From an uncultured Myxococcales bacterium (GTDB taxonomy: Bacteria > Myxococcota_A > UBA9042): 64,000 nucleotides of DNA. Made by a program: the position numbers and the translations under genes. The stretch lies in assembly GCA_903842345.1 (NCBI GenBank), contig CAIMLR010000004.1, forward strand, positions 307,358 to 371,357, in the 5' to 3' direction. Position 1 is the stretch's first letter; each line of letters begins with the position of its first letter. Positions 8,155 to 16,200 of this stretch are shown here, one piece after another. A model generated the notes under the pieces. It was not told where the DNA came from. It did not search any database and saw only the letters and a list, made by a program, of their open reading frames with translations.

Positions 8155-9306
8155 GTGGAGGATCCTACGGCCGCCGCGAAGTCCACCCTAGCTCAGCTCA
8201 CCCTGACTGACGCGCCGTCTACCTCGGCGCGCGACCGCACGCTGGCTTTGGCGGGCGTTCTGGATGCGCGCGGCGCGGCTGTCTTTGCCGCCGGTGTGCG
8301 CAAGCGCCTTCCCAGCAAGAAAGGCAAGCTGGTCCTCGACCTCTCCGCACTCACCGCGATCGACAGCGCTGGCACCGCAACCCTCGTCGACCTCTGGCGC
8401 ACCGGCCACCGCCGCGGCGTCGCGATCGAACTCGCTGGCGTCCAGCCCGCGGTACAAACGGAACTCGAGCAATTCCGCGTCACCGTTGAATTGCCGCCGC
8501 CCGCCACCATCCCCGGCTTTTTCGAATCCCTCGGCGACACCGCCTGGGGCGCCGTCACCGCGCTTGGCAACTTCATGGTGCTGGCCGCCGACGTCACCAT
8601 TGGCGGCATCCAAGCGTTCTTCACGCCAGGCCGCATGCGCTGGGCCACCTATTTCCGCGAAGCCAGCCTCATGGGCTCCCAGGCTTTCGGCATCGTCGGC
8701 CTCATCACGTTTCTCATCGGCCTCACGCTCGCGTTCCAGTCCGCCTACCAATTGCGGCAATTCGGCGCGGCCATCTACGTCGCGTCCCTGACCGCCATCT
8801 CGATGGTCCGGGAAATGGGCCCGCTCATCACCGCCATCCTCGTCGCCGGCCGTTCCGGCAGCTCCATTACGTCAGAAGTCGCGACGATGAAAGTCGGCGA
8901 AGAAATCGATGCGATGCAGGTCATGGGCATCCCGTTTGTCGACTTTATCGCCGTGCCCAAAGTCCTCGCCATGGTGACGATGGTGCCGTTGCTGACCATG
9001 CTCGCGGATTTGCTCGGCATTCTCGGCGGCTGGCTGGTCGGCATGGTCTACCTGGACATCGCGCCCAAGCCGTATTTGCAAAAGACCATCGACGCGCTCG
9101 TCACCAAAGACCTCGTCACCGGCCTCTTCAAGTCCGTCGTTTTCGCGTGGGGCATCGCGCTCATCGGCCTCTATCACGGCATCGGCGTGCGCGGCGGCGC
9201 GCAGGAAGTCGGCAAAGCGACAACCGCATCCGTCGTCAGCGCGATCTTCTTCATCATCGTCGCGGACAGCATCTTCTCAATCATTTTCTACGTGGTGATG
9301 GGATGA
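8155..9306 (+). CDS. MlaE-family ABC permease with N-terminal STAS domain
   Basis: A 383-residue protein with a GTG start. Residues about 25-110 form a STAS/MlaB-like domain (DLSALTAIDSAGTATLVDLW), and residues about 130-383 form an MlaE permease with several membrane helices and the conserved EVATMKVGEEIDAMQVMG segment. In Mla systems the STAS protein is a separate cytoplasmic subunit binding the ATPase; here it is joined to the permease. The gene opens an operon of four genes with overlapping ends (permease, ATPase, MCE protein, lipoprotein) that by family moves phospholipid or other lipid between the membranes. The direction of transport cannot be read from the sequence. Confidence 0.9.
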   Translation: MEDPTAAAKSTLAQLTLTDAPSTSARDRTLALAGVLDARGAAVFAAGVRKRLPSKKGKLVLDLSALTAIDSAGTATLVDLWRTGHRRGVAIELAGVQPAVQTELEQFRVTVELPPPATIPGFFESLGDTAWGAVTALGNFMVLAADVTIGGIQAFFTPGRMRWATYFREASLMGSQAFGIVGLITFLIGLTLAFQSAYQLRQFGAAIYVASLTAISMVREMGPLITAILVAGRSGSSITSEVATMKVGEEIDAMQVMGIPFVDFIAVPKVLAMVTMVPLLTMLADLLGILGGWLVGMVYLDIAPKPYLQKTIDALVTKDLVTGLFKSVVFAWGIALIGLYHGIGVRGGAQEVGKATTASVVSAIFFIIVADSIFSIIFYVVMG

Positions 9307-10115
9307 CCGACGCCCCCGCCATCCTGGAAGTCCGCGGCATGATTGTGCGCTACGGCGCCAGAACGATCCTGGACGGCGTCGATATGACGGTGCAGCAGGG
9401 CGAAATTCGCGTGATCCTGGGCGGCAGCGGTTCAGGCAAATCGACGCTGCTCAAAGGCATCCTGGGGCTGACCGATGTCGCGGGCGGCAAGGCCACGATG
9501 CTCGGTCAGGAACTGACCGGCCTGAGCGAGAAAGCGCGCGGGCTGTTGATGCAGCGGATCGGCGTGCTTTTCCAAAATGGCGCGCTGTTTGGCTCGCTGA
9601 CCGTGGGCGAGAACGTCGCGCTGCCGCTGCGCGAACACCGCAAGCTGCCGGAAGGCGCGATTGCCGAATTGGTGCGGATGAAGCTCGCGCAGGTCGATTT
9701 GGGCCACGCGGAGAATCTCTACCCGTCGGAGCTCTCGGGCGGCATGCGCAAGCGGGCGGGTCTGGCGCGCGCGTTGGCGCTGGATCCGGAGATCCTGTTT
9801 TGCGACGAGCCGTCGGCGGGCCTCGATCCGCTGACGTCCGCCGAATTGGACAACCTGATCCTGACGCTGCGGGATCGCCTGAAGATGACGGTGGTGATTG
9901 TGACGCACGAACTCGCGAGTATCGAGGCGATCGCCGATTCGCTGATCATGGTCGGCGGCGGCAAAGTCATCGCCGAGGGACCGATGGCGGAAGTGCGCGG
10001 GCGCGGTATTGTCGCGGTGGACGAGTTCTTCGCGCGAAAGACCAAGACTGCGGCGAAGCAGGAGATGAGCGTCGCCGATCTGTTTGGCCTGACGCCGGCA
10101 AAGGGAGGTGCGTAG
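9303..10115 (+). CDS. MlaF-type ABC transporter ATP-binding protein
   Basis: A 270-residue ABC ATPase. Walker A GGSGSGKST is at residues 40-48, the Q-loop in LFQNGALFGSLTVGENV is typical of the MlaF family, the signature is LSGGM, Walker B is ILFCDEPSAGLD, and the switch His lies in VTHE. The ATG overlaps the permease stop (ATGA), indicating coupled translation. It powers the MCE lipid-transport complex at the cytoplasmic face of the inner membrane. The C-terminal 30 residues (KTKTAAKQEM onward) extend past the ABC core. Confidence 0.92.
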   Translation: MTDAPAILEVRGMIVRYGARTILDGVDMTVQQGEIRVILGGSGSGKSTLLKGILGLTDVAGGKATMLGQELTGLSEKARGLLMQRIGVLFQNGALFGSLTVGENVALPLREHRKLPEGAIAELVRMKLAQVDLGHAENLYPSELSGGMRKRAGLARALALDPEILFCDEPSAGLDPLTSAELDNLILTLRDRLKMTVVIVTHELASIEAIADSLIMVGGGKVIAEGPMAEVRGRGIVAVDEFFARKTKTAAKQEMSVADLFGLTPAKGGA

Positions 10116-11050
10116 TGGCCAATCTGACCAAAGGCCAAAAGGTCCGCCTCGGCTTGTTCGTGAGCGCTGGCCTGACCATCGTCATCGGCGCCACGCTGCT
10201 GCTGGCCGGCCGGGCGTTGACCGAAAAGCGCGACGAGTACCGCATCCGCTTCTCCAGCAAAGCGGCGTCGTTTTCCGGCCTCACGGTCGGCTCCGACGTC
10301 ACGTACAGCGGCCTCAAGATCGGCCGCGTGGAAACGTTGACCGTCGCGCCCGACGACGTGTCGGTCATCGCCGTCGGCATCAGCGTCACGCATGGCACAC
10401 CGATCGCCAAGGATTCCAAGGCCAGTCTCGGCTCGCAGGGCATCACCGGCATGAAGTACGTGGACATCTCGCGCGGCTCGCCCCACGTCGGCGTGCGCAA
10501 GCCGGGAGACCTGATTCCGCCCGGCGAGTCGCTGCTCGATTCGCTGTCAGCGCGCGCGGAATCGATTGCGGAGAAGCTGGACGACCTGCTCGTGCACATG
10601 CAGGCGATGACGGGTGCCAAAGCGCAGGCGAGCGTGCAGCAGATTCTGGACCAGAGCGCCGGGATCCTGAACGACAACCGGGAGAACATCGCGGCGATCG
10701 TCGCGAACGCGCGCAAGACTTCAGAAGAGCTCGCAGCGCTGGCGCACTCGGGCGCGGCCGTGATGGCGCATGCGGACGAGGTCGTGGTGGAGCTGAAGTC
10801 CGTGGCCGAGGAAGTGCACAAGTCGGTCAGCCCGCGGGGCGATGTGGCGGCGACGCTGAGCAAGGTGGAGCGGCTGACGGACAGCCTCAACCTGTTGATT
10901 ACGCGGAGCCAAGGCGATATTGACGTGACGCTGCGGCACTTGCGCGACGCGTCGGCGGATCTGAGCGACTTCAGCCAGGCCGTGAAGGAAAACCCGACGC
11001 TGTTGATGTTCAGCTCCGACAAACAGAGCGACCGGCGAATCGGCAAATGA
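10115..11050 (+). CDS. MCE-domain (MlaD/PqiB-like) lipid transport protein
   Basis: A 311-residue protein with a GTG start one base into the preceding stop and an excellent ribosome binding site (AAGGGAGGTG). One membrane helix at about residues 10-32 anchors it in the inner membrane; residues about 40-120 form the MCE domain (SFSGLTVGSDVTYSGLKIG). The rest is a long, largely helical segment with heptad-like pattern (about 150-290). In MCE systems this subunit forms a hexameric ring or tunnel across the periplasm that receives lipid from the permease. The long helical tail is reminiscent of MCE proteins that make needle-like tunnels (inference). Confidence 0.9.
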   Translation: MANLTKGQKVRLGLFVSAGLTIVIGATLLLAGRALTEKRDEYRIRFSSKAASFSGLTVGSDVTYSGLKIGRVETLTVAPDDVSVIAVGISVTHGTPIAKDSKASLGSQGITGMKYVDISRGSPHVGVRKPGDLIPPGESLLDSLSARAESIAEKLDDLLVHMQAMTGAKAQASVQQILDQSAGILNDNRENIAAIVANARKTSEELAALAHSGAAVMAHADEVVVELKSVAEEVHKSVSPRGDVAATLSKVERLTDSLNLLITRSQGDIDVTLRHLRDASADLSDFSQAVKENPTLLMFSSDKQSDRRIGK

Positions 11051-13293
11051 GGATGAAAGCGACCATGGGACACGCACGACGCCTGTACATAAGCCTCTGC
11101 ACGCTGCTGCTGGCGGGCTGTTTTGGCGCGACGACGGCGGAGCAGCGCTACTACACGATGAACCTGCCAACGGTCGCGCAGCCGCCGGCGACGCGCAAGG
11201 GTCCGGAGCTGCTGCTGCATGAGGTGGAGGTCTCGCCGATCTACAATCGGCCGCAGATCGTCTACCGCATTTCGCCGCAGGAGCTGCAATTCTTCCGCCA
11301 GAACAATTGGGCGGACCGGCCGTCGCGGATGCTCGGGCAACTGCTGGCGCAGGGCTTCACGCGTTCCGGGATCTTTCGCAGCGTCGTGGAGCGGATGGGT
11401 GAAAAGCCGCCGACCTACGTGCTGGACACGAGCGTGCAGGCCATCGAGGAGCTGGAAGGCGGCAACCAGTGGTTTGCCCACTTGGCGATGACGCTGCGGC
11501 TCACGCGCTTTGAGGACAACCGCACGGTGTGGCAGTTCGCGTTTGACGAGCGGCGACCGCTGAGCGAGCAGAACGTCGGCCTCGTCGTGCGGGCGATGTC
11601 CGAGATTTTGCACGAGCAACTGGAACTGGCCATGCCGGAAGTGGAGGCCGTCGTCGCGGGCAAGCCGCTGCCGGTGCGGTCCACCGCGCCGCAGGATGTG
11701 ACGCCGACCAGCGGGGATGCCACGACGCCGACGCCGCGCGTCAGCGAGTCGTTCGATGGCACGAACGGGACCCACGTGAATTGGCGGCACTCGGCGCAGT
11801 ATCAGTCGGATGCAACGCCCGTGATGGCCGGCCAAGGGGCGATTTTCCTGCCGGCGCTGAGCGAGCGGCCGGACCGGGAGCCGCCCGTGACCGTGCTCGC
11901 GGATGGCAAGCGCGTGGCGTCAGGGACGATGGGGCGGCGGATTCCGCTGGCACCGGGCAACTATCAGGTCGAGTTTGGCTCGGGGCCGATCTCGCAGCAT
12001 CTCCTGCGGGAGGTGACGGTCGTGGAGGGCGAAACGTCGATCGTGACGCCGGATTGGGCGACGCTGGAAGTGTCGGTCGTCAACGTGAACTTCATCCCGT
12101 TCCTCGGGACGTATGAAATCATCCGCATGGATGACCGCGAGTACATGGGCGTCGGCTACGGCGTCAACGAGGAATTGGGCCAGGAGACGCAGGTCTGGGT
12201 CCTGCAGCCGGGTCTGCACAAGCTGATTCAGTCGGGGTCAACGTACCGGGCCCGGACGAATTTCTCCACGGTACGACTCATCGCCGGCATGGCTGTGCCG
12301 TTCACGCTCGTGCAGGATGAAGTCACGCGCGACTTCCTCGGCGCCGGCGTCGCTGAGCCCGAACAGGGCCGCAGCTTGGACAGTCATTGGAGCGTTCACG
12401 CGTCGCTCGGCGGCAGCGTCCTCCTCACCAGCCGCACGGAAGGCTTCTCGAGCGCGCCGTCCGGCAACAGCCTCGGCATCGACCTCTTCACCGACAACCG
12501 CGTGCAGTACAAATCCGACCAGCATCTGTGGACCACTCGCCTGGAAATCGAGGAAGGCCAGACGCTGACGCCCATCATCGGCGCCGACAACAAGCCCGGC
12601 TCGCTGCTGGACGGCCGCCTGCAATCCACCAAGGACCGCGTCTACCTCAATTCCGTCTATATCTACCAGTACTTGCCCTGGATCGGCCCCTACGTGCGGA
12701 TCGGCGGCGAGACCAGTCTTTTCAATCACTACAGCTACTTTGCCAAGCCCACGCCCGTCGTGATCCAGGATGCCAACGGCAATACGCTGGCCACGCGCAC
12801 CGGTACGGACGGTCTGGGCGAATCGCAATTTGAGCTCGCGAGCACGTTGACGCCGATCCAGCTCAAGCAGGGCGCGGGCGTCAATCTGCGCGTCTTGCAC
12901 AACGTCTTTGCCGACCTGGATTTGCGCAGCGGCCTCGGATCGCGGCAGTACATCGCCAACGGCCAATTGGTGCCCACGGACGATCCCAACACGGCGGCTT
13001 TTGAGCTGCGGCAAGTGCGCGGAACGGTGCTGACCGGCATCGAGGTCTCCGCGCTGGGCATGGCGCGGGTGTCCCGCTTCCTGCAAGTCTCGACGGAATT
13101 CGACATGCTCTTGCCGTTTGAAGGGCTGACCGCGACGCAGATGACCTGGCGCAATACGCTGAGCCTGCGCCTGAGCAGCTTCGCGTCGGTCACGTACACG
13201 CTCAACATCGTGCGCCAGCCCAACGTCAATCCGATCGACCCGTTTGCCAGCGAGCAAGGCCTGCAGTTGCGGTTCTTCTACGCGCCGCTGTAG
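11047..13293 (+). CDS. PqiC-like lipoprotein fused to predicted outer-membrane beta-barrel
   Basis: A 748-residue protein overlapping the MCE stop by four bases. The lipobox LLLAGC ends at Cys25. Residues about 35-195 resemble the ABC-transport auxiliary lipoprotein family (PqiC/YmbA, DUF330): YYTMNLP opening, Arg/Gln-rich region and a VWQFAFDERRPL stretch. A Thr/Pro-rich linker (about 205-240) is followed by a beta-sandwich-like part and then, from about 430 to the end, alternating hydrophobic/aromatic strands typical of a porin-like barrel. PqiC-type proteins are normally about 200 residues, so this is a large fusion. Being last in the MCE operon, it is well placed to be the outer-membrane end of the lipid route (inference). 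Confidence 0.8.
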   Translation: MRMKATMGHARRLYISLCTLLLAGCFGATTAEQRYYTMNLPTVAQPPATRKGPELLLHEVEVSPIYNRPQIVYRISPQELQFFRQNNWADRPSRMLGQLLAQGFTRSGIFRSVVERMGEKPPTYVLDTSVQAIEELEGGNQWFAHLAMTLRLTRFEDNRTVWQFAFDERRPLSEQNVGLVVRAMSEILHEQLELAMPEVEAVVAGKPLPVRSTAPQDVTPTSGDATTPTPRVSESFDGTNGTHVNWRHSAQYQSDATPVMAGQGAIFLPALSERPDREPPVTVLADGKRVASGTMGRRIPLAPGNYQVEFGSGPISQHLLREVTVVEGETSIVTPDWATLEVSVVNVNFIPFLGTYEIIRMDDREYMGVGYGVNEELGQETQVWVLQPGLHKLIQSGSTYRARTNFSTVRLIAGMAVPFTLVQDEVTRDFLGAGVAEPEQGRSLDSHWSVHASLGGSVLLTSRTEGFSSAPSGNSLGIDLFTDNRVQYKSDQHLWTTRLEIEEGQTLTPIIGADNKPGSLLDGRLQSTKDRVYLNSVYIYQYLPWIGPYVRIGGETSLFNHYSYFAKPTPVVIQDANGNTLATRTGTDGLGESQFELASTLTPIQLKQGAGVNLRVLHNVFADLDLRSGLGSRQYIANGQLVPTDDPNTAAFELRQVRGTVLTGIEVSALGMARVSRFLQVSTEFDMLLPFEGLTATQMTWRNTLSLRLSSFASVTYTLNIVRQPNVNPIDPFASEQGLQLRFFYAPL

Positions 13294-13321
13294 TTCCGGC
13301 CGCTGGGCCGCGATGCGCCTG

Positions 13322-14533
13322 CTATGGGAGCGCGCCGCCCAGAATCCAATCGCGCATCAACTGCACCAGCGTCGGCGTCATCGCGCTGACATTGTTCTTC
13401 GGCATGCGCTGCCCCCACGCCAGCGGCAAGGTCGCATCGATCGCCATCAGGATCGCGCTGTTGTTCGGCTTGCCCGGGTCGACGAACTTGGTATAGGTCG
13501 TGTCTCCCGACGCGACGTTGTAGATGCCAGCGTAGGACAACTGGGTGTTGTGGCATTGCACGCACATTGGCTTGAGGATCTGCGCGCTGACGTCGCCGTA
13601 GTTGGGGTTTGCGCAGCTGCCGATTGGCGTGTGGCCGCAGGTGCCGCTGCTCGGGTCGCAGCTGTCCGTTGTGCAGTTGAGCGCGTCGTCGCAGTTCACG
13701 GTTGTGGCCGCGAGGCAGGTGCCCGTGGTGCAGATTTCGCCGCTGGTACACGCGTTGTTGTCGTCGCAGGCGATGCCCTCGTTGGTGGGCGCATGGCTGC
13801 ATGTGCTCGCGCCGCAGAGGTCAGATGTGCATGGATTGCCGTCGTCGGCACACGCCGCACCGTCCGCGCTCGCATGGGTACAAGCGCCAGCCGCGCACCC
13901 GTCCAACGTGCAGGAGTTGCCGTCATTGCAGGCGGCAATCGCCCCTGGCACGCAAACACCCGCGCTGCAGGCGTCGCCAACCGTGCACGCGTCGCCGTCA
14001 TCGCATGGGGCACCGTCCGCACAGACCGGTCCGGAGTCGGCTGCGTCAGGGTCTGTGGCGTCAGCGGCCGCGGCATCGGTGTTGTCGGCGTCGGGCGCCC
14101 CAGCGTCCACGTCAGGGCCACCCGCGTCCGCCGCGCCCGCATCAGCATCGGTGCCCGCAGCATCGGCGGTCACGGCGTCCGTCCCACCGTCCGCAGCATC
14201 GGCGACGTCTGGTTGTCCTGCCGCGTCGGGCGCGCTGGCGTCAGGCGCGTTCGCATCCGGCGGTGCAACAGCGTCGGCGGCGGAATCGACGGCATCCGCC
14301 GAATCCTGGGCATCCGCCGCGTCGGGTGCGGCGGCGTCGGGCGCTGCCGCGTCCCCTGTACTGGCATCGGCGTCAGTCGCGGCAGCATCGGCACCAGCTG
14401 CATCCGGACCGGCGGCATCTCCAGCGCCGTCCACGCCGCTCGTCGACGCAGCATCGCCGTCCGTCGCTGGCGCGGCAACCTGATTGCACGCCAACAGCAG
14501 GACGAACGCAAAATGCGGCAACGGATTGCGCAT
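13322..14533 (-). CDS. Asp/Ala-rich, Cys-repeat lipoprotein with CxxCH haem motif
   Basis: A 403-residue exported protein. The ATG at 14531-14533 is chosen because AAGGAG lies five bases upstream; a GTG two codons earlier overlaps that site. After a lipobox (VLLLACN) comes about 140 residues of Asp/Ala/Gly low complexity, then repeats of the form C-x-D-G-x-x-C-T-x-D-x-C (about 170-315), as in many myxobacterial surface proteins, then a small domain with CVQCHN and the ending DWILGGALP. That last domain is shared with the protein at 7396-8094. The reading suggests a cell-surface lipoprotein holding a haem-c module on a flexible spacer. Function unknown. Confidence 0.82.
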   Translation of the reverse strand: MRNPLPHFAFVLLLACNQVAAPATDGDAASTSGVDGAGDAAGPDAAGADAAATDADASTGDAAAPDAAAPDAADAQDSADAVDSAADAVAPPDANAPDASAPDAAGQPDVADAADGGTDAVTADAAGTDADAGAADAGGPDVDAGAPDADNTDAAAADATDPDAADSGPVCADGAPCDDGDACTVGDACSAGVCVPGAIAACNDGNSCTLDGCAAGACTHASADGAACADDGNPCTSDLCGASTCSHAPTNEGIACDDNNACTSGEICTTGTCLAATTVNCDDALNCTTDSCDPSSGTCGHTPIGSCANPNYGDVSAQILKPMCVQCHNTQLSYAGIYNVASGDTTYTKFVDPGKPNNSAILMAIDATLPLAWGQRMPKNNVSAMTPTLVQLMRDWILGGALP

Positions 14534-14748
14534 GGGCACTCCTTGGGACCAACGGGATGTGGCGACTGGATTCGGGGCGAGGCGTGGGCAACAACTGCAC
14601 GCGCCTCTTCACGTTCCAGATGCCCCGCCGGCGCGTCAAGGCGATGGCGCAGATGTCACACAAATGCCCGAAATTGATGCGCAATACAACGCAACAGTGA
14701 GTCTTGCGCCAACCCAGTCTGCGGCAAAGTCGGGATCGCGCGCGGCCC

Positions 14749-15495
14749 TCAAGCCAACCGCGCCACCCATTTCAGCGGCAACCAGCGCATCGCCCAGCCC
14801 ACCACCGTCCACGGCCATGCCGGCACGCACGCCTTGGCTGGCTCGCGCTCAATCGCCGCGAAGAGCTGCCGACAGCCCGTGGCCGCATCGACGACGAACG
14901 GCAGCCCCTTGGCACCCGCGTTCAACTCCGTGGAAATGTAGCCCGGGTAGATCGTGCTGACCCGGATAGGCGTCGTCAGCAGCTCGGCGCGAATCCCCTC
15001 GGTCAGCGCCGCCAGCCCGGCTTTTGTCGCCGCGTACGTCGTCAGGTGCTTGGGCAGGCCGCGCATCGCGCTCATGGAGGAAATCGTCACGAGGTGGCCG
15101 TGATTTTGGCGACGGAAAATTTCCACCGCCGCTTCGCACTGCGCGAGCGCTGCGACAAAGTTGGTCTGCGCCGTCTGCGCGTTGATGGCGAAATGGCCGG
15201 TGCCAATACGGCGACCATTGCCGACGCCGGCGTTGACGATGATCCGGTCGATCGTGCCAAACTCCGTTGCGAACGCGTTGAAGACGGCAAAGACCTGCGC
15301 GTGGTCGTTGACGTCCAGGGCGCGGACCGCGATGCGCACGCCTGGATGCTTGGCCAGCAGCTCGTCCCGCAGCGCTTCCAGGCGGTCCGTACGGCGCGCG
15401 CACAGCGCCAAATCGCGGCCGTGCGCCGCACACTCGCGGGCGAGACCTTCGCCCAAGCCTGAACTGGCGCCGGTGATGAGAATCGTCTTGCGCAT
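14749..15495 (-). CDS. Short-chain dehydrogenase/reductase
   Basis: A 248-residue SDR with GASSGLG near residues 9-15, NAG near 90, catalytic Ser in SSMSAMRG and YAATK as the YxxxK pair. The C-terminus ends in a hydrophobic, Trp-rich stretch (PWTVVGWAMRWLPLKW) that may touch membrane, as in several SDRs acting on lipids. It is the last of four minus-strand genes (hemolysin III family protein, APH-like kinase, histidine phosphatase, SDR), separated from the phosphatase by 12 bp. Substrate unknown. The 215 bp between it and the next gene (14534-14748) show no gene. Confidence 0.85.
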   Translation of the reverse strand: MRKTILITGASSGLGEGLARECAAHGRDLALCARRTDRLEALRDELLAKHPGVRIAVRALDVNDHAQVFAVFNAFATEFGTIDRIIVNAGVGNGRRIGTGHFAINAQTAQTNFVAALAQCEAAVEIFRRQNHGHLVTISSMSAMRGLPKHLTTYAATKAGLAALTEGIRAELLTTPIRVSTIYPGYISTELNAGAKGLPFVVDAATGCRQLFAAIEREPAKACVPAWPWTVVGWAMRWLPLKWVARLA

Positions 15496-15507
15496 GGAAA
15501 TCTGCCT

Positions 15508-16200
15508 CTAGCGGTAGGTGAGCAGCGCGCGGTTGTCGCCCTCAAAGTGGCTGTGGTCGTTGCTGCTGGACAGGTAGACGCCGCGGTCACTGTACAGGAC
15601 TTTGCTGACGGCGGCGTTGACGAGGGTCCGGTTGAACGGGAAGACGCGGTCGTCCGGCAAGCCGAGCAGGTGCTGGGCGAGCGCGCTGATGGTGCCGCCG
15701 GAAGTGAAGACCAGCGTAACGGCGGAAGGTCCCGCCGCGCGGATGACTTCCTGCAAGGCGGCGACGCAGCGCGCGCGAAAGCCCGGCCAAGTCTCCGTGT
15801 ACTCGTCGTCGTGGAGGCCGCTGAGCCAGCGCGCCGTCGCGGCATCAAAAGCCGCCTGAAACGCCTTGCGCGGCTGCAACGTCCGCGCCATGTCCGCCAG
15901 CATCAGAACCCGATTGGCGTACGCCGGTTTGTAGCGCACCAGGACCTGCTGGAAATCGAACTCGTTGAACCCGGCGTGGACGTGAAGCGGCGGCGGATTC
16001 GTCCAAGCCGCCAGCGCGGGCTGCGCCGTCTGCGTGTGGCGCTGCATCTCGCCCACGTACGCCGCGTGCACGTCCGGGATTCGGGCGCGCAACGCATGCC
16101 CCAGCGCGCGCGCCTGAGTCTGGCCGAGCGTCGACAACTGATCGTAGTTCGCCGCGCCAAAAGACGCCTGCGCATGGCGGATCAAGTAGACGACGCCCAT
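15508..16200 (-). CDS. Histidine phosphatase family protein (phosphoglycerate mutase-like)
   Basis: A 230-residue protein of the histidine phosphatase superfamily. RHAQ at residues 8-11 carries the phosphorylated His9, a Glu-bearing FNEFDFQQV segment lies in the middle, and a TSGGT stretch sits near residue 165, where the family has its second His; here LVFTSGG lacks an obvious His, which is unusual and could reduce catalysis. The start codon overlaps the stop of the APH-like gene by one base. Probably cytoplasmic; often annotated as a phosphoglycerate mutase-like phosphatase in operons with acyl-CoA-related kinases. Confidence 0.82.
   Translation of the reverse strand: MGVVYLIRHAQASFGAANYDQLSTLGQTQARALGHALRARIPDVHAAYVGEMQRHTQTAQPALAAWTNPPPLHVHAGFNEFDFQQVLVRYKPAYANRVLMLADMARTLQPRKAFQAAFDAATARWLSGLHDDEYTETWPGFRARCVAALQEVIRAAGPSAVTLVFTSGGTISALAQHLLGLPDDRVFPFNRTLVNAAVSKVLYSDRGVYLSSSNDHSHFEGDNRALLTYR

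Noticed and set aside
13602..14700. Ala/Ser- and Arg/His-rich plus-strand frames opposite the Asp/Ala-rich lipoprotein
   Set aside because: They mirror the low-complexity coding strand and have no start signals.
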